Source of the DNA: Spirochaetales bacterium
Lineage (GTDB): Bacteria; Spirochaetota; Spirochaetia; SZUA-6; JAFGRV01
Length of the DNA: 64,000 nt
NCBI GenBank assembly: GCA_016935735.1
Contig: JAFGQK010000001.1
Location: 1-64,000 of the forward strand
Direction of reading: 5' to 3'
The position numbers and the translations under genes are program-made. A model generated the notes under the pieces. That model did not search any database. It was given only the letters and a program-made list of their open reading frames with translations, and was not told the origin of the DNA. Positions 36,570 to 51,500 of this stretch are shown here, one piece after another. Position 1 is the stretch's first letter, and each line of letters starts with the position of its first letter.

Positions 36570-39500
36570 TTACCCGCCGGCTTCCCGGTTTATAAAGAAT
36601 GCTTCCGCCTCTTCCTGGCCAATCTGCCCCTCTTCCAGTTGTTTCAGCATCATCAATAACTTATCCGGTTCTCTGTCATGTTCTTTTCCATTCCCGTCTC
36701 CCGGTTGAATGACTATCATCCCCGGATCATCTCCCGGTGGGTTACCTGCTTCTTTTTCTTCCGGTAACTCCGTTCCTGCCGGTAATCCATCGGCCGGGAT
36801 TCCGGGATAAGTCGTCATGATATAGTTTATGAGAAGTTCGATGGTTGAATAATTAAACAGATCGGTTGGTTTCAGGTTAATGTCGAGCTGTTTATTAATG
36901 GACTGGATAATGCTGGTAGCCGAAATGGAATCAACCCCGAAATCATCAAAGGGAAGATCCGGCTCCAGTTCCTCCTGTTGAATTTCCAGTACCCGGGATA
37001 TACTTCTTATTATGGTGTCCCCGACGGTCCTTTTCCGTTCGTTTTTGCCGTGTTTGTTGCCGGAGGGGGGTTGTTTTCTTTTTTCTTCCTGCTCTTCCCC
37101 TGTTTCCTGTTTTACCTTTGCTTCCTGCCGCACTTCCGTTTCCTGCTTTACCACTGCTTTCTGCTTTACTACTGTCGTTTTCCCTGACTGCCGGAGCTTG
37201 TATTCCCCATTGCTCTGGGCCACTATTACATGCTGGGGCAAGACGCGTTGACGGCTGTCCCTCTTTTCCATAATGTGCACATCCTTAAATCCGGCATGGT
37301 TGAGTACTTCTTTCCATAACGGGGCGTCCAGTAATGGTGAACCGGGCAGTCGATGGTCTTCAAACAACCACCAGCCTTTCAATAAACCAAAGGTAAGGGT
37401 CAAGAAGTCCTGGTCCGCTGTCGATTCACCTAACAGGAGAAGACCATTCTTCTTCAACAGTGCCTTTACATTATCCAGGGTATTTTCCATATTTTTTGTG
37501 GCATGCAGGACATTCGATGCAATAACAACATCGTATGACCCGGGAATAAATCCCCGGCAGACAATATCCTGTTCAATATCAAGCGTGCTAAAACGTGCGG
37601 GGGTATAATCCGCACCGAATTTTGCCTGTCCGTACTGTACCAGGGTAGGAGAAAGATCCGTGTATACATAGTCAATGGCGATGCCTTCCTCTTTTAACGC
37701 TTTTATGAGAAGGGAGCTTATGCTGCCCGTCCCTGCGCCAATCTCGATAAAACGGGGTGCTGTCCGTTTTTTGCCCGCTTTTATATAGAGCAGGCAGGTT
37801 TGAACAAGCAGATTATTAAAATAATCCGAAACAGGATTGTCCCTGTAAATTCCCTCTACCAGAGAGGTGGAAGAATCCGGGAACATGACCCCGACTGCTT
37901 CGATGCTTCCTGTCAGGACATCACGAAGCCCACGAACACATTCCCACAGGAGGTTGACATGGGCCTTAAAACCCGGGTATCTGGTAATTATTTTCTCTTT
38001 TAACGCAGGTAAATCCGGGACCATTTTACGGACAGCAGTATAAAACCGGGGAGTCGGGGAAAAGGAGTTGCCATTATGCACGATATACCCGGCTTTAGCA
38101 AGAATAGTAAGCAACTTGTCGAAGAGCTTATTATAACTCCCCATTATGCCTGTCTCTTTTTTGCATTCTTCGCAATTCACTTTCGCGGTATTCCCCGGGA
38201 AAATACCCATAGCCTGAAACGACGCGATAAGCAGGGAATGCCCCAGGCGCTCGATAGACCGGTTGGCAGCTGTTATTTCTTCTCCATTTTCCGGTTGTGC
38301 ATCCGTGAGTCTTTTTAATTCATGAGAAATGTCAGACAGATGGATCCCGGACTCATTCCGGGAATGAACAATATGATAGCGCAAATCCAACCCCATTTTT
38401 TCCAGGACATTTTTATCGACTTTGATAGCAAGTACCTGTTCCGTATCGTTCCCTGAAATCCTCTTTATCGCTTCCATGCCCTCCTCCGGTTCGATGGAAG
38501 GAATACCCAGAGATTCAAATTTCTGCCTGTATTTTTCGGCTGCCACAATGCCGATATTCCCCCAGTATCCCCAGTTAATAATCCTGACAGGGAATTGTCC
38601 TTTTTGAGCAAGATAATGGGCAAAGGCATCTTTGAATGTACAACCCGCTGCATAGTTGCCCTGGCCTATATCGCCGGCATAGGATTGTGCCGATGAAAAA
38701 AAGAGGACGAAATCCAATGCTTCGTTTTTAAGGGCATTATAACAGACAACGCTTCCCTTTACCTTTGGGTCCAGGGCAGCCTGTAAGCTGCGAATGTCCA
38801 TATCCGCTATTTTTTTATCCTGCAGTACAATCGCGGAATGAATAAATCCGTTAATCGAGGCAAAGTGCTCTTTCACCTCCGCAATGGCCTGCTTCATGCT
38901 GTAATAATCCGTAATATCCGCCTGTACGTAGAGTACCTTTACCCCGTAAGATTTTATATGGGTTATTTCCTTTTCCTGCTGTGCATTCAACCGGCTTCTG
39001 CCAAGAAGCACCAGGTTGCCCTGGTATGACCTGGCAATCCATTCACTGAACTTAAGTCCAATGCCGCCGGCACCACCGGCTATCACATAGACACCCCCGG
39101 GTTTGAAGGGGGTTTCCCGGCACGGGGGCAGTAACAGCGGGCAGACAGACCGTCTATAGCTAAAATGATTTCTGAATGCAATTTCATCCCCGGTTTTACT
39201 CCCGGTCCGGTAATAAAGAGCCTTTATAAGGGGATGATTCCTGGTCAAGCTGCCCGGTTTGATATTGTCCAGTGAAATATCAATACAGCTGATGTCCATA
39301 TCCGGGTACTCTTTGGCCATGGTTTTTGTAAAACCGTGCAGACTGGCAGCAAAAGGCCTGACTGGCTCCCCCGGGATTATTTCATGAACGGAATTGGAAA
39401 TTACTTTTATGGCAAATCCCTTTTGAGTAAACTCTCTTTCTCGCAGGGCCTTGAGTACATGAAATAAAGCGTAGATGCCGGACTGCTGGCTTTTTTCCAG

Positions 39501-42500
39501 TTCCGCCGGATCATCATAATTTACATTGCCGGGGCAGATACCTCCCAGGAAATACAGGGTATCCACGTGCGGCCATTCATTCACACAACGGATAAAATCC
39601 TCTGCATTAGTAACATCCAAAGACCACTTTTCTTTTGAAATTCTTTTTGTCTTAGTCCCCAGCGCAATCTCGACTACACGTTCTTTCCTGTAACATCCGC
39701 ACAGCCCCTCTTTCAGCGCGGAGCCGGCAGGGCTGTACAGTATGGCGGCTGTTTTATTGTCCGGATAGGTGAACGCATCTTTTGGTTGGGATTCAAGCGG
39801 TGCTTCTTTTAACCAGGTAAATTGGTAAAAGAATTGGCTAAAGGGGTCTTTTGCAGCACGGAATTCAACAGCGAGCAATTTTACACAGACGGCACCGTCC
39901 CGGTTACAAAGAGCGGCTTCATATTCATGGGTCCCGGTCATTCGTACGTAGCAATACCCCTCCTTTTCCGGTGGTCGGGAGAATATGAGCTTCCCGATGG
40001 AAAATGGCAGGTATGTCCGGTTGTCGCTTCCCGGGTGAACTATGGCGGATGTCAACTGTAATGCCGCATCCATTATGTCCGGCGACAACAGGAGTTCGTT
40101 CTGTTCATCCAGGCCGGAAATCCTGGCCAGGGCCTCTTTGTCATTACTCCAGACCTCTTTCACTGCCCGGAAATAATCCCCGTAATCGATACCCCGTTCT
40201 TCAAAGAACCGGTAAAACTCCGGGGAAGAAAGATATGCGGTATGGGCGGATTTTATCTTTTCAGTATCAATTCCACTGTTATGGTCTATGCCGTCATCAG
40301 TAATGTTTATTTTCCCGCTGGCATGCGTAACGATGTTATCAGACTCCTGGCTATAAATCTCAAAGGATACTGTTGCATTGTCAACCGCCTTTAAGGAAAG
40401 CCGGATATTTTTTATTTGCTCCTTTATGACAAAAGGGTTCAGCAAGACAATGTCCGACAGGTGAAAGGCTTTCCTGGTTATTGCGGCGGCAGCGGCCCTT
40501 GCCATTTCCATATAAACCACACCGGGAAGCATGGATTGGTCCAGGACCCTGTGTCCGGTTAATAACCTGTCTGTCAGGGAGAATTGTTTATTAAAGACAA
40601 TTCCCTTCTCCAGGCTCTGCTTAAGGTCAATATCGTCAAGAAGGGGGTGTCTGTTATAATACACCGGTGGGGATGACATTTGTGCCTGTGTCGAACTCCG
40701 ATTGTTATTTTGAGCGAAGTGATCCACCCAGCAGCGCCTGCGTTTAAACGGATAGGTTGGTAACGATATGCGGCGGGGCTTTTTCCCATTATAGAGAATG
40801 TCCCAATCGATATCGATCCCGGATACCCAGCATTGGGCCAATTTCGCGTAATCCCTGTAGTTGATTATTGCCTTGAGTATTTCCGCACCCGATTCGCCTT
40901 CTGTTAAAAATGAGGACAATAGCGTGTTCTTTGTACTGCCCCGGTACAGACCACCCACAGTCACTTCCCGTGTCGTAATGAACGCATGGAGCTTTTCTTT
41001 AAGGGAACTCACATCCGGGACAATAATGGCAAGTCGCTCCCGCAGCGCTTCCCGTCCTGTCTGTAATGTACAGGCAATCCGGGGAAGCGGGGTTTCGCTG
41101 TTTGAATTTAATGCCCCAAGCAGCCGGTCGGCCACAGCCAGCAGACCTTCTTCGTCTTTTGCCGATAAGGGGATAAGATATTCTTCCTGGTCCTGTGCTA
41201 TTGTATCCGGCTCCTGTTCGTATTCTTCTACAATAATATGGGCGTTTGCACCCCCGGCACCAAAGGAACTAATGCCGCTGCGCCTGGGAACGGGGGCACC
41301 CCCGTTTTCTCCCTGCTTCCACCCGGAGATTTTCTTGTTTACATAAAAAGGTGTCTTTTTAAAATCGATATTCGGATTTTCTGCTTCTGCATGCAGGGAC
41401 GGGACAATCTTTTTAAGCCTTAACTGGATTAAAACCTTGGTCAATGCTGCTATTCCTGCTGCTGCCTCGAGATGACCGATATTTGACTTGACAGATCCTA
41501 AAGGACAGGACTGCTTTTTAATATTCTTGTTGATGAGCGAAAATGCTTTTGTAAGGCCTTCTATTTCAACAGGATCACCTAAAATAGTGCCTGTTCCATG
41601 CGCTTCAATATAACCGATGGTTTGCGGGTCTGTATTGCTGGATTTCAGGACATCGGCAATAAGATGTGCCTGGACAGCGGGGTCCGGCACGGTATATCCA
41701 TTGGTTCTCCCACTATGATTAATTACCGTTCCCCGGATGACGGCATAAATATGGTCATTGTCCTTAAGTGCCTGTGATAATGGCTTGAGAAGAACGGCAC
41801 CGCTGCCTTCACCGGGAACAAAACCGTCGCTATCCGCTCCAAAGCTTTTACATCTTCCGGTCGGGGAAAGCATTCTCATCTGACAGAGGATAGAATATTT
41901 TGAAGGGTGAAGATACAGATTTATTCCCCCGGCAATTGCCATTGAGCATTCCTGTTTCTTAAGGCTCTCGCAGGCTAGATGTATGGCGGTAAGCGATGAT
42001 GAACATGCCGTATCAACCGGTATACTGGGTCCCTTCAGATTGAATATATAAGAAATCCGGTTGGCAATAGACCAGGGTAATGAAGTGGGATAAGTATAGT
42101 TCCCCTTTTGCCATTGCTCCGGGCCTAAAAGTAAATAGGTGTTTGTTGTCACACCGACAAAAACGCCAACATCCCCATTTTTCCCGTCCCGGGCAATAGA
42201 CTGCAGGGCTTTCCTGGTATACCCGGCGTCCTCCATGGTTTCCCAGACAGTTTCCAGGAAAATCCTCTCCTGGGGATCCATCACATTCGCTTCCTGGGGC
42301 GATATAGTAAAAAACAATGGATCGAATTTATCCACATCATCGATAAATCCCCCCCACTTGCAGTAGATCTTTCCTTCACCGGATTTTTTCATGTCCTTAT
42401 CGTAGAAATCCCTGGTACTCCATCTTTCCGGCGGGATTTCCGTAATGCAATCCCTTCCCTTTATCAGGTTTTCCATAAACTGGTCCAGGTTTTTTGCACC

Positions 42501-45500
42501 CGGGTAATGTCCGCTTATACCAATAATGGCAATAGCTTCGTCCGGTCCCGTTCTTACTGCCGGCACGAGCGGTTCATCGACAGGGGGCACTGTCTGTTGG
42601 AGCGGTAACTCGACAGGTTCTTGCTGTCCTTCATCAACATCAGATACTGCCTGACCCATGGCAAACATTTCCACCAGGGTGTTTTGATAATTTTTAATAA
42701 AGTAGCTGACCAGATCGTTCAACGTACGGACTTCAAAAAGGAGGGTCTTGGGTAACTGGCCAAAGAGCCCTTCCATCCTGGAATTAAACTGCATAATAGT
42801 AACTGAATTAATCCCGTAATTCTCAATCAACTCATCGAGGTTTATAGTATGACCTGGCATCTTCAATAACTCACCAATAGTGTGCTTTATAAAATCTGCT
42901 GTTTTTACATAAAGCTTTTTAGCATCGACATGATGCCTGGTAACACCCGTCACCTGGCCGCTTTTCTTTTTGTGCGGCACGCCGTTTCTCGTTGCTATGA
43001 CGCTTTTTATTACGTCCTGTCTGCCATACATGACAAAATAATTGGCAAGTGGTGATGTTGATAGCTTTTCATAAGCGGTTATGCCCTGTGTTACCGGTAA
43101 GGGGATCATCCCTGTTGTTTCCGCGAGTTTTTCACGTTCGGCTTTTCCGATATGCATTCCCCCTTCTTCCCACAGGGGCCAGTTTATGGAAAGTGATTTG
43201 CCATACCGCAGTCCCTTTTGCTGTAATTCATGCCTGCTTTCCATAAAGGAATCCAGGAATTTATTGGCAAAGGCGTAATTACCCTGCCCCGGATTTCCAA
43301 GCACGGAAGTGGATGAAAAGACAACAAAGAAATCGAGCTTTTCATTGGCCAGCATCTCATCCAGATGGATAAGCCCCATTACCTTGGGGGCTATAACAGC
43401 GTTAAACGATTCTTTATTCTGATTAATGATATAACCGTCCTTCAGGACACCGGCTATGTGCAGGACACCGTCTATTTTACCATACCGGGAGTGAATTTCA
43501 TGTATTAATGCCGTTACTTCCGATTTCTCGGATACATCGGCCTGCATATAAACAGTATGAGGACCAAGCGAATTCAGGATTTCCCGTTTTTCATCTGTTA
43601 ATGGTGAACGCCCTGTCAATAGTAACGTTGTCCCGGGATGGCGGCTAAAATGCCGTGCAAATACTTTGCCCAATCCACCCAGTCCACCGGTAATGAGATA
43701 AACGGCATTTTCTTTGCCGTCAAGAGAAGGGGTGTTTTCATCATTCAATTCCACTTCTCTGATAATTTTGACATTCCGTACTTTTTCTTTGTACTTGATT
43801 TCAATTCCGTTATCCTCCAATGCTGCCAGTTCATGGTATATGACATCCGTTTTCAAGGAAACAAGGGCAGCATTTTTCAAGTCGCTTTCTATTTCAATGC
43901 TTTTGCATAAAAAATCCGGATGTTCAGTACGGATGGTGCGGATAAACCCATTAAGGGCACGGTTGGCGGCATTTGCGTACATACCGGCTTCACCCTCATT
44001 TGTTTCATACAGATGAAGGAGTGATATGTTGTGAAGGGTTTTTTCCTTGAGTAAAACCCGGCAGAGATGCAGCAATGGATATATACTCGATTCGAGCCGG
44101 TCAGATGGCGGCTGGTCACCGGCAGCCTGCCAGTGGTAAATAATGGCCGGCTGTACATTCCCCCCGGCTACCAGTACCTGACATATCTTTTGAAAGTCCT
44201 CTTCGCGTGAAGGATTAATCCGGTACCGGTCATGACCCAGCTCTTTATAATCCCTGCCCGGTGTAATCAATATGAGTTTTACTTTGTCTCCCAGTCTCTT
44301 TTCCAGGGACATGGCCAACACCTTGCTGTTGTCAAAAAGCAGAAATACCTTGTCGCCGGCATCCAGGGTTCTGTTCATATCAGGGGCAGCCTCCTGCCAT
44401 TCTCCCCTGAAATAAAGGATGCGGTTTCCTGTGTTTTCATTCACTTTTGAATTAATCACCCCGGCATCTTCCGGCAGGGTTCTTTTGTTGTGCCCGTTTT
44501 GAATCCAGTATTTCTGTTTGCTGAAGGGATAGACAGGTAAGGGTATACGCCTTCTCCGTGCGTTGCGGTGCAGAATAGACCAGTTTATATCATTCCCCTG
44601 TGTCCATAATCCAGCCAGTTTTGTAGTATTGCCGGCAGAAAGCAGATTTTCCACATCACTGTCACTCATCTCATTAATTTCATCACTGTTTTTCAGGCTT
44701 CCAGAGAAAACAGCACCTGTCATAACGGAACCAGACACATAAGCCGATAATTCTTCATATACTTCCGGTAATGTGGAAGCAATCACTGCAAGCCTTTCGG
44801 TAAAGTGATCACGGCCACTTTGCAGGGTATAGGCGATATCGGCAGCCGCATAGCGGTGTTCACTGTCCCGGGAGATTTGTCCTTTTAAGAAATTTATAAA
44901 GCGTTTTACATACTCAACAAGACTTTCTTTATTCCTGGCAGAGAAAATGAAAAGGCAGGGGGCGTCTTCTTTTTCCATGGAAGTTTCATTGCCGCTATAC
45001 TCTTCTATAATAAGGTGTGCATTGGAACCGCCGGCCCCGAAAGCACTGATGCCGGCCCGACGGGGGAACAGCTTTTGCTGCCCATTGTCTGCAAGCATCA
45101 CCGGGTGCCAATCGGAAAAGGTCTGCTGTACTTTGAACGGGGTTTCCCCGAAATCGATGTTGGGATTACACTCCCGGCAATGCAACGTAGGTGTTAGTTT
45201 TTTATATTTCATCTGGAGCAGGACTTTTGTGACAGAAGCAATGCCGGCAGCGGATTCCAGGTGGCCGATATTGGACTTCACCGAGCCTATGGCGCAGAAT
45301 TGTTTATTTGCCGTGCCGTTACCGAATGCCCTGGACAGGGCATTAATCTCGATCGGGTCCCCGAGGGAAGTCCCGGTACCATGGGTCTCGATATAGTTTA
45401 TCATCCCGGGATCTATACCGGTTTTTGCCAGTACGTCGGCTATCAATTCTGCCTGCGCATTGGGATTGGGAACAGTATACCCATTTGTTTTCCCGCCATG

Positions 45501-48500
45501 GTTCAGGCTGGATCCCCGGATAATCCCGTAAATATAGTCCCTGTCAGATATCGCTTTCCCAAGCGGTTTCAGCAATACCGCACCGACCCCTTCGCCGGGA
45601 ACATAACCGTCACCGCCCTTGCCGAAACTGCGGCAGCGTCCATCGCTGGACAAAAACCTTCCCTGGCATAGTTGAAGGTATTTCTGGGGATGAACAGAGA
45701 GATTCACACCCCCGGCGATGGCCATTTCACTCTCGCCGTTTTTAATGCTTTCGCAGGCAAGATGAATGGCAGTTAATGAAGATGAACACATGGTATCAAT
45801 TGCCATACTGGGGCCGTGGAGGTTAAAAAAATAGGAAACATGGTTGGCAATCGACGCGTAGGATACATTAGGCACTCCCCGGTCTGACCCGGCCCCATAG
45901 AGAATATACTCACCGTACATAACCCCGGCAAAAACACCGATTTTTCTCCCGCTCACGGCAGCTCTGGAATAACCCGCATCCTGGATTGTATGATAGGCTG
46001 TTTGGAGGAAAAGCCGTTCCTGGGGGTCCATAAGCTCCGCATCCCCGGGTGAAACGCCAAAGAATAAGGGATCAAAAGAAGCCGCATCGTTGAGGAATCC
46101 TCCCCACTTCGAATACATATTCCCTTCCCCGTTCTTATCTGCATTAAAATAAGGCCGGTAATCCCAGCGATCATACGGGATTTCCTGTATACAATCCCTG
46201 CCCTCTGCAAGGTTTTTCCAGAATTCCTCCACATCATCCGCCATCGGGTATTTACCACTCAGACCAATAACGGCAATATCATCATCTACCGGAGGGTACT
46301 TATACGACAGGGGGATCTTTTCACCCGGTGCTCTCTCCGTCATAAACCGCCTCGTTACTGGCGGATTATGTACTATTTTACCGTGTACTGCTCCCGCACC
46401 CAATACGCGCTTTAACTGCTCCTCCCGGTTCTTTATGAAATACCCCGCCACATCATGAAGGGTGAGGTATTCAAAAAAGAGTGTTTTGGGTAATGCATTA
46501 AAATCCCTGGCCAGCCGGTCGTTTAATTTCGTTATCATCAAAGAATCTATTCCGTATTTTTCAAGGGGTACCATGCTTTTTATGGTATCGGATTGTAAAC
46601 CGGTCACCGATGTTAATACCCGTTTCAGATAATCTTCTGTCCGGGGAAAAAGGTCATTTTCCACCGGGGGAGTGTGAGTCTTGTTTTCATCCTCCGCATT
46701 GATTCCAGGAGAAGTACCTTGTACATAATAATCGTTATTCCCGGTTATCTTTGCGGTAAAATGCTCTATTTTTACTAAAAGATTTCCTGGTTTGTCGTAA
46801 ATGGCGATCCGGAATGAAACGATTCCTTTATTCCGGGTTCCTCCGTTTTCCTTTATTATTTCCGCATGAACATAACACTCCGGCTGTAAGCGGTCATGTA
46901 TGGTGATTTTTCCCAGGGCCAGGGGAAGGGCCGGGACGATCCTGTTTTTATCGTTATTACCGGCAATCCCGAAACATGTACGGAAGGCCCCGTCAAGTAG
47001 TACCGGATGCAGGCCATAATCATCAACCTGATTATATAAATGGGGGGCCAGTACGAGTTTTGAAACTGCCTCTTCCGGTGAACCATGAATAACCTCTGTA
47101 ACCCGGAAGCTGTCGCCATAGTGATAGCCGATATCGCCGAACAGGGCGTAAACCTGTTCCCTGTACATGGTATATTCACACCGTTTTACAGCTTCCGTAA
47201 AATTAAAAGGGGAAACATTTATATTCTGCCCGTGTTCTGCACCGCAACCGGGAATATGGGCATTGCAGCAGACTCTTTTCTCACCATCATGAAGGGTATA
47301 TACAGAGGCCAAAACATTGTTACTTTCCGGGTAAAAATCAATATAGATTTCCTCTGGAGTACCCGGATAAACAATGGGTTGTATCCATAACAGGTCTTCT
47401 ATCGTATCAACCTTTTTATTGATAGCGAATTCCCCGGCAGCTCTTATCATTTCAAGATAGACAGCGCCGGCAACGAGCAATCTATCGCCTACTTTGTGGT
47501 CCTTTATGTAATATTCACTCCCATCGATTTTCTTCTTAAAGGTCTGTGTTTCCAGGTTGGATATATTTTCATCGATAAGGGGATGCAGGCAACTGGTTTG
47601 CACGAGGGACTGCATGTTTAATCCGGGAACAGGGTAGCTTTCCCCATTAAAGGGATATCCGGGTAAGGACAGCTTTTTTAACCCGCCATCAGGGTAGAGT
47701 TGCGCCCAGTCGATGTCAACACCATTCATAAATAATACGGCAATCCCTTCCAGCAGTTCCCTGTATTCGGCACTATCGCAGGTATGGCTCCCGGATAATT
47801 GCTTTATGATTTGTTTCTGCACGCACCTTGAAAAATTGCTATTGGACATCGACCCTGTTGAGGAGAGTCTAAAAGAGCTGCCCGGTTTTACGTCACCCGG
47901 TATCTGCCGGTACTCGTTTTCCGTTTCAACGATATCGTCTTCGGTCACATGAGCCAGGGCTTCCCGTAATTCTGCCGTGTCTTTTACCAGAAATGCTATA
48001 CGGTGAGAAAGGTGCTCCCTGCCGCGTTGCAGGGTATAGGCGATGTTTTCTAAAGATTCGCCATTGTTCTTTTCAAGCCAGCCGGATAGATTGGATACCA
48101 TCTGTAACAGCCGCCCTTTATCCTGTGCAGAAAGGGGAACCAGTGCACAGGGTTTTCTTCCTTCCCCTGGTACATCGTTTGTTTGCGGGGGTTCTTCAAT
48201 AACCAGGTGACAGTTTGTCCCGCTGAATCCAAAGGAGCTTATACTGCTTAATCGTGGCGTATTCCCCGGGGTTACCCACTCTTTAAGCTCCGTATTCACA
48301 AAAAAGGGTGAATTGGTAAAATCGATATGCTTGTTTGCCTGCTTATAATGCAGCGAAGGGACCAATTGCCTGTTCTTCATACACAAGAGGATCTTGATGA
48401 CTCCCGCCACACCCGCACTGATAATGCTATGCCCGACATTCGTTTTCACAGAGCCGATAGCACAATACTGCTTCCTGTCTGTGTACCGGGAATAGACATT

Positions 48501-51500
48501 TGTCAACGCCTCCACTTCGATCGGATCTCCCAGTATGGTCCCCGTGCCGTGGGCTTCCACATACGAGATGTCCGCCGGATTAATATTGAATTTTTCATAT
48601 ACATACCTTTCAAGGGCCTGCTGGGACTGCCCGCTGGGAGCCGTTAACCCATTGGTCTTGCCGTCATAATTGATTCCCCAGCCTTTGATGACTCCCAGCA
48701 CATTGTCCCCGTCCTGCAGCGCTTTTGACAATGGCTTTAGTACTACCACCCCCGCGCCTTCGGCCGGGACAAACCCATCGGCATCATTATCAAAGGTCCT
48801 GCATTTCCCGTCTTTTGAAAGCATTTCCGCCCTGGCTGTCATGATGTGAAAATCCGGTTTCAGTAAAAGATAGACACCCCCGGCCAGGGCCATCTCGCTT
48901 TCCCCTGACCGGATGCTCTGACAGGCCAGGGCAATAGCTACCAGGGATGAGGAGCAGGCCGTATCTATGGCAAGATTAGGCCCTTTCATGTTTAGAAAGT
49001 AGGAGATACGTGAGGCCAGGACAGAGCTGTTAAATCCCATCAGGGAATGAATATCGAGAGGATTGCCGGAAAGCCGGAGTTCCAGGGAACTGGTATCCCT
49101 GATGGCCCCCATAAAAACGGCACATTTTTTACCGGAAAGCGCTTTTTTATTATACCCGGCATTCTCAAAGGCATGAAAACATTCCTCCAGTATTATCCTC
49201 TGCTGCGGGTCCATTTGTCCGGCTTCTTTAGGAGCTATAGAGAAAAAACCGGCATTGAATCGATCGATATGATCCAGTATCCCCCCATTCTTACAATAGG
49301 TTTTGTCGGGGGTCTGCGGATCCGGATCATAAAAATCCCGGACATTCCATCTTTCCCCGGGAATTTCACCCACGCTGTCCACACCATGTTTCAGATTTTC
49401 CCAGTACTGGTCTATATTTTCAGCACCGGCAAACCTGCCGGCCATCCCGATTATGGCTATTCCTTCATTATCACTATTGTCCTGTTTTTCATGTACCGCA
49501 ACGTTCTTTTGAAGACTTGCATTGTCATTGCTCGATGGAATAGGAGAGGTACTACTGGTAACCGGGGCAATATCTTCTAATGTACTTTGCTCAACTTCTT
49601 CCAGGAGAAGGCCGGTCATTTCCTGTATGGTAGGATAATTATATAATATGGTCGGCGCTAATGACAGCTTAAAAGCGACATTTATCTCGGTAATATACTC
49701 CACCCCCAGGATGGAATCCACTCCCATGGCATTGAATGGTTCCTCAACATCAATGTCTTCCGGTCCTATTCGTAATACCGTGCCGAGTAGTTTGATTAAT
49801 GTTGATGTTATATGATCCTTTATGGTACTGTCGTCTTTGATGGTTACCGGCGCCTCTTCTATTACCGTTTTTGCATTATCGACGGCAGATGGTAATGCGT
49901 TATCATGTACAGCACTCCTCTTCTGAATCCAGTAACTCTTCCTTTCAAAGGGGTAACCAGGTAAAGCGAGGCGATGCATGGATTTCCCGCGATAATAGTC
50001 ACCCCAGGCTATTGCCTTCCCCTGTATCCATAATGCTGCTATCTGGTCTTCACGGTACTTTCCGGGCTCGAGGGAATTATCATCGTCCTGATTCGCAGCT
50101 TTTCCGGTAAAAATAGTACTGTCCGATTGTTCACCACCGGCATACAATTGTAATTTCTCTTTCAGGTCACTCACATCATGTGCGACAACGGCAAGACGGT
50201 AATCCATGGCCTGGCGGCCTGTCTGGAGGGTATAGGCAATACTGTCAAAGGAAGCACCCGGATTTTCTGTTACATAACGAATAAGCAGGCGGGAATACTC
50301 TTTAAGCCGTTCTTCATTCCTTGCAGAGAGGAAGACCACGGGAAAGGCTTTCCCTGAATTACCTCCAGCATGGTTATCCGCATATTCTTCCAGTACCACA
50401 TGGGCATTCACACCACCAAAACCGAATGCACTCACCCCGGCCCGTAAGGGAACCTTATTGCCATCAGCATCAACCGGATTCTCCCAATCCGCCTCTTCCG
50501 TGTTTAAGAGAAATGGACTGTTATCCAGCTCGATATAAGGATTAAGCGACTCGAAATGAAGAAGGGCAGGAAGCTTTCTATATTTCATAGCGAGGAGGAC
50601 TTTCAGCATCCCTGCCATACCTGCCGCTATTTCCAGGTGGCCTATTTTTGTCTTTACGGAACCAATCCTGCAATGGGGTACTCCGGGGTCTTCCCTGTTC
50701 CATATTTTATACAACGCTTTATAGGCCGCTTTTAACCCCTTGATTTCAATAGGATCACCCAGGGTCGTACCGGTACCATGGGCCTCTATATAACTAATGG
50801 TACCGGGATCTATTGCCGCCTTTTCCATCGCCCTTATAATCACCTCTGCCTGGGCATGGGGATTGGGAGCAGTCAGGGAATTGACCTGTCCGCCATGGTT
50901 CACTGCTGTTCCCTTAATGACAGCATAAATATGGTCACCATCTGCAACTGCCGCGTTGAAGGGTTTTAACAGCAGAGCACCGGACCCTTCACCCCGGACA
51001 TACCCATTGGCGCCTTTATCGAATGTCCTGCACCTCCCATCCTCGGAAAGCATGCCGGCCTTATTCAGGCTGATATGGGTATCCGGTGCCAGAATTGTAT
51101 GGACAGCTCCTGCCACTGCCATAATACAGTCACCATTCTTTATGGCAGAAATAGCAGTATGAATAGCAACAAGACCGCTGGAACAAGCCGTATCCAGGGA
51201 TAAACTGGGCCCTTTCCAATTGAAGATATAGGATATCCGGTTGGCCAGTATCGAGTCCATCCAGCCTGTTACGGTATGGGAATCATACTCGATCCCATTT
51301 GCCACCATCAAACTGTAATAATCGATATTGGAAGACCCGGCAAAAAGACCTATTTTCTTCCCGGACAAATCCGAAATCCTGTACCCCGCGTCTTCAATAG
51401 CATGCCACACTGTTTCCAGGAATATCCTCTGCTGGGGTTTCATTAACACTGCTTCGCGGGAGGAGATACCAAAGAAGGGAGCATCGAATTTATCCACTTC

